Assembly (NCBI GenBank): GCA_963729325.1 | Contig: CAVSNS010000046.1 | Location: 147,235-211,234 of the forward strand | DNA from: JABCYV01 sp963729325 | GTDB taxonomy: Bacteria > Acidobacteriota > Terriglobia > Terriglobales > Acidobacteriaceae | DNA: 64,000 bases | Reading direction: 5' to 3' | Part shown: positions 60,785-64,000 of the stretch, piece by piece | How the letters are laid out: each line of letters begins with the position of its first letter | Numbering within the stretch: the stretch's first letter is position 1 | Program-made: the position numbers and the translations under genes | The notes under the pieces: generated by a model | Told to the model about the DNA's origin: nothing | Databases searched by the model: none | Seen by the model: only the letters and a program-made list of their open reading frames with translations

Positions 60785-62536
60785 CTGGCGCGGAAAATTC
60801 ATGCGGCGCATTAGGTTTTGGAAGCGAGGGTCAGAGCGCAGGTTATCGAAACCAGTTCTCGGTCTTCAGCAATACCATCCACTCCGCACGCTCTTCATAA
60901 GCGGTTTCCAGCCAATGAAGAGCTTCGTCTTTTTTGCCCAGGGCTGCGTAGATTCGGCCCACCAGATACGGCGATACGTACCGCTCCTTCGAAAGCTCAG
61001 TCAACTGATGCAATATCTTGTGTGCTGCGTCCCAATTACCAGCTGCCGCATAGACCGCGCCGAGATATCCGATAATAATCGGAGCACCCAGCGAAAGCTC
61101 GTCCGCTCTTTGTAGTGCGGCGATAGCGGGCAGGATGCATACGTTTTCCAGTAGGCAACACCAATTTCCCGGTGGACTTGAGTGAAATTTCGAATAAACT
61201 CGAGCGCCTTCTTGTTGGTCACCTGTACTTCGATTGCCTGATCGTATACGGCGTGCACGCCAATAAACGAATCCCAAAGCCCAATGGTAAGCGCTGGAAC
61301 AAGGATCCAGGCGAATGGCCCGTTTGAGCTCGGTGTAACCTTCCTCATAGCGTCCCATCACGGCCAAGCTGAATCCGAACCACTCATGTGCTGTTGCATA
61401 ACGCGGGTTCAGTTCAATGGATCGCTCAAAACTTCTTTCGGCAGCTGAAAAATTGTAATCATAATGCATCGTGGCCCATGCCGCGGCATGGGCTTCCGCT
61501 AGGCTACCGTCCATTTCGAGCGCTTGCAGCGCCAGTTTCTTAGCTTTGGCACAGCCCTCATCTGGACGCAGAAAACTCCGTAAACCAAGTATGGAGAGGC
61601 CGTCCGCCGAGGCCTGAATAGGCAAGGGCGTAGGTCGGATCTTCTGGCGATCGCGCGGGTCCCTGGAAATACTGGACGGATTACTCATGCTTCTCCGCTG
61701 CGCCTGTTCCAATAATAACGACCTTTAAGATCAGGCTTCGTATGTTTCAGCCTGCAGGGTGCGCTTGCGCGAAATGTGACCGCTCCTGCGGAGTTGCGTT
61801 TCCACGCCTGCGATTTCCCGGGCAATGGCTTGGGCCAGGTCGGATTGCGAAGCCAGCGCGTCGCAAATCCCGTTCGTAGCTTTCGGCCCACAGGTAGACT
61901 CCTTAACCGGGTCAATGAGCTGCGCGGTGATGCGCACTCGGTGCCCTGCGCGCAGCACGGTTCCTTCTACGATCGCGTCCGCTCTCCAGTTCTCTCGCAA
62001 TCTCACGTAAAGATTTGCGGACTCCCTTGTACAGCATCGCGGAGAAGATGCGTGAAACCATTCGTAACTCCGCCGATTTTTGGCTAGAGTCGTGATGAGC
62101 GCCTCCGTCAGTCCTTCGACGAAATACTCCTGCTGGGGATCGTGCGAGCAGATTTTCCAAAGGCAGCACTACCGGCGAACCAGATTCGTCCTGGGGTGCT
62201 AGGTTCCCGTCATGCCGATGAAGCGATAGCCATGCCGTGGACGGATGGATGAGCGGGCGAGTCGGCCCAGTCTAGCCAAGGCCTGCCGCAGCCGCTTGAT
62301 GGCATTGTTCAGACCCTGATCAAAGTAACGAATGTGTCCGACCGGCCGGATTTTTTCTGCAGCTCCTCCCGCGTAACGACCTCGCCCGGATGCTCGAGCA
62401 GCATCTGCAAAAGATGGAAAGGCTGCTCCTGGAGCTTGATTTTCTGACGCCCTGCTTGCGCAGTTCTCTCGCACCCAAATAGCAACTCGAACACGCCGAA
62501 GCGAACCGCCCCACGCGATGGATGAGCACTTTCCAC
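60785..62536 (-). pseudogene. CadC-like winged-helix/TPR regulator (multiply broken)
   Basis: Pieces of one protein lie in order over several frames. An OmpR/CadC-type winged helix (AVRFGVFELLFGCE, then EHPGEVVTREELQKK and FDQGLNNAIKRLRQALARLG) is followed by a TolB-like periplasmic part (ELRMVSRI, AHRVRITAQLIDP) and TPRs (FERSIELNPRYATAHEWFGF, YEEGYTELKRAIRLDPCSSA). Members fuse DNA binding to a sensor and TPR. At least five frame changes are needed, more than elsewhere, so true decay is plausible. No regulated gene is obvious. Confidence 0.75.
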
Positions 62537-62858
62537 GGAGTGCTCCCAAAATTCACAGCGACTAGTTTATCACTGGCTTGAGACAGCAGTGCTCTTAACC
62601 CTTAGGGGGCTCCATCATTTAGCCCGTTAGGTGTCGATTACCAACAGGATGGAAATAAGAAAGACCCGGGTTATTGACGGTGCCTGGGCAGAAAGGGCGC
62701 AAAACATGGCTCGTTGTTTGACGAGTGTCTTCCGTATGAGGGGTTGGGGGCCCCGCGGGGACATATTTATTCCTCCGACAGATGCGGCGCAGTCCACGAC
62801 CATTATCAAGGAGACTTCCGTGAACACTAAGAAAATATCAAAACTGTGGAGGATATCG
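62537..62858. other. Intergenic region
   Basis: These 322 bases separate a minus-strand broken regulator from a plus-strand broken gene. No gene is supported. The right end holds the GGAGGA Shine-Dalgarno sequence of the next gene. Confidence 0.35.
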
Positions 62859-63362
62859 ATGAAACGCAACGTAATCGCAAAGGTAATTCCCGCCCATTGG
62901 GCTCGCCCTGTTCATGACCATCGCTCTGCCCGCCCAGGCGGCGCAATGCTCGTTGGCCAGTGTGGCGGGAAGTTATGGATACACAACCAGCGGATTTGTC
63001 GCCACCCCGCCCGCGCGCATTTGTTCCGGCCGCGGCAGCAGGGAAAATCACTTTTGACGGCATGGCAATGTCAGCCGGAACCCAGACTTGAGTCGTAGCC
63101 GGTAGTTCCTTGGACGAGACGTATTCGGGGACGTACAGCGTAAATCGCGATTGCACGGGCAGCTTCACTGTGCAAGTGCAACCGGATACCCGCACGTCAA
63201 CGATAGATATGCGTATTGACCGACAATACCAATGGCGTTAGCGCGGTTTTCACCAATCCAGGTTTTATCCTGACCGCTACGGCCAGAAGGATTCATCCCG
63301 CAGGAAGAAACGGATTAAATCCGACAGATTGGGCGGCAGTAAACGGTAAGGCCTTCGGCTAG
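62859..63362 (+). pseudogene. Secreted protein of the 'AGSYGYT' type, broken
   Basis: Reading across frames gives a signal-peptide-like start (MKRNVIAKVIPALGLALFMT), then LASVAGSYGYTTSGFVATPP, KITFDGMGNVSGTQ, TYSGTYSVNRDCTGSFTVQV and VFTNPGFILTATARR. This is a recurring acidobacterial secreted protein with a C-T-G core; its function is unknown. At least three single-base changes interrupt it. A GGAGGA RBS precedes the ATG. It could be a live gene with sequencing errors. Confidence 0.6.
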
Positions 63363-63463
63363 CAGATTAAACGAACCGCTTGTTCCGGATACATGATGCG
63401 CGGATATGAACCTGAGCAAGTAACCAATTCGTATCCGCGCGCATATGCCCGTAAGGAGGATTT

Positions 63464-63880
63464 ATGAAGTTGAGCGACCTCGTCGGGCCCCTTCTTTGCT
63501 TGCTCGTGTTGTCCCGTGTGGTTTGCGCCCAGAGCGTCAGTGTCTCTGGTGATATCAGAGGGACGATCAGTGATCCCTCCGGCGCGGTATTGCCCAAAGT
63601 CACAGTCACTGTAGTGGACACCCAAACCGGCCTGCAGCACACCGTAGTCACCTCCAGTGACGTCTTGTCGATCCCGAATCGCGAAACCTGAAAGCTCCGC
63701 GCTCACGTCGTAGCTTGGCGGTAGCCCATCACTCGGAACTGGCCCGTGGCATCGCTATCGGCCAGACGGTTATTTCGGACTTCCAGTTGAAAGTGTCCTC
63801 GCTCGCGATCCAGTCGAGGTAACCGATGAACCGCCCGTGGAGGAGACGGAAACAGGGAGTCAGTCCAACCGCATGTCTCA
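63464..63880 (+). pseudogene. N-terminal part of a carboxypeptidase-like/TonB (Oar-type) receptor, truncated
   Basis: It starts MKLSDLVGPLLCLLVLSRVV with a signal peptide after an AAGGAGG RBS, then SGDIRGTISDPSGAVLPKVT and VVDTQTGLQHTVVTS, the carboxypeptidase-regulatory-like plug-side domain of acidobacterial TonB receptors. Further on, other frames give GQTVISDFQLKVSS and VEVTDEPPV before the sequence ends at repeats. A normal receptor is over 1000 residues. The barrel is missing, so the gene is truncated, probably by an insertion at about 63,870. Confidence 0.65.
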
Positions 63881-63985
63881 AATCATGTCTCATTTTTCCG
63901 CCATTTGTTCCTCAAAACATGTCTCAACCATCAAAAGTCGTGTGTCTGAGTGTGCTCTAACCTGCTGAAACACAATGAAACACAA
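63872..63985. repeat. Short terminal repeats, possible IS end
   Basis: CATGTCTCA occurs at 63872, 63884 and 63918, and GAAACACAA at 63967 and 63977. Repeated short boxes at a terminus are typical of some IS21-like or related elements, where the transposase binds. The receptor reading ends just where they begin, so an element may extend past the window. Confidence 0.4.
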
Positions 63986-64000
63986 CTTCTGGATTGGTCT

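Noticed and set aside
60443..60811. A 122-codon minus-strand frame
   Set aside because: Its first residues continue the broken TPR regulator, and the rest is an unsupported readthrough overlapping the small plus-strand gene.
1..64000. CRISPR arrays, rRNA or tRNA genes
   Set aside because: No regularly spaced repeats with unique spacers and no tRNA-like T-loop with a cloverleaf or rRNA signature were found by eye.

Overview
The window (about 58-60% GC by eye) most likely comes from an acidobacterium of the Terriglobia/Koribacter type, probably as a draft or metagenome contig. The evidence is a PEP-CTERM protein, the start of a carboxypeptidase-like (Oar/TonB) receptor, a quinol:cytochrome c reductase built around a giant octaheme cytochrome, many small Acidobacteria-type proteins, and dispersed 'gtcatcc...gaagga' and 'ggctaaagcc' repeats between genes. 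No rRNA, tRNA or CRISPR array was seen.

Layout. 0-12 kb: the end of a YpdA-like reductase, CyaY, a secreted S9 peptidase, small conserved proteins, a PEP-CTERM protein, a PagL-like lipid A deacylase, two MFS transporters, pterin dehydratase, SSB, a ferredoxin and an unusual membrane protein combining HEAT repeats with a lipoyl-like domain. 12.5-24.2 kb: a respiratory block on the minus strand, with Rieske protein, cytochrome b in two subunits, an octaheme cytochrome c, a cupredoxin-like lipoprotein, heme A synthase, an ABC exporter, a DUF420 protein and ferrochelatase. 24.2-27.2 kb: isocitrate dehydrogenase, NrdR and a flippase-like protein. 27.4-31.5 kb: a membrane-stress island (PspA, glycine-zipper protein, flotillin, PH-like protein, YqiJ-like OB-fold protein, XRE regulator). 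31.7-34.2 kb: an arsenic operon (arsR-arsM-arsC-aquaglyceroporin). 34.4-47.2 kb: amidase, dipeptide permease genes split by a VapBC module, DinB, CNNM/CorC protein, HlyD adaptor, DUF4097 protein, SAM hydrolase, TPR protein and YjbQ. 47.2-54.7 kb: pilB-pilT-pilC-pilS-pilR. 55-64 kb: an accessory, partly decayed region with a complete IS407-group IS3 element, a stand-alone ligase adenylation domain, small envelope/stress proteins and several broken genes, ending in a truncated TonB-receptor start.

How the genes work together. The 12.5-24.2 kb block makes a bc-type complex and supplies heme (hemH) and heme A (ctaA) to the respiratory chain. The stress island couples PspA and flotillin membrane scaffolds to a probable self-regulating repressor. 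The ars operon methylates As(III) or reduces As(V) and lets As(III) leave through a channel. The pil cluster holds the type IV pilus motors and platform with their PilS/PilR control pair; no pilin gene is present here.

Caution on sequence quality. At least ten otherwise well-conserved genes, including the Rieske subunit and pilR, are broken by single-base gains or losses in short homopolymers. This looks more like sequencing error than biology, so I report these loci as single genes and give the position of each break. Decay in the 58-64 kb tail is denser and may be partly real.
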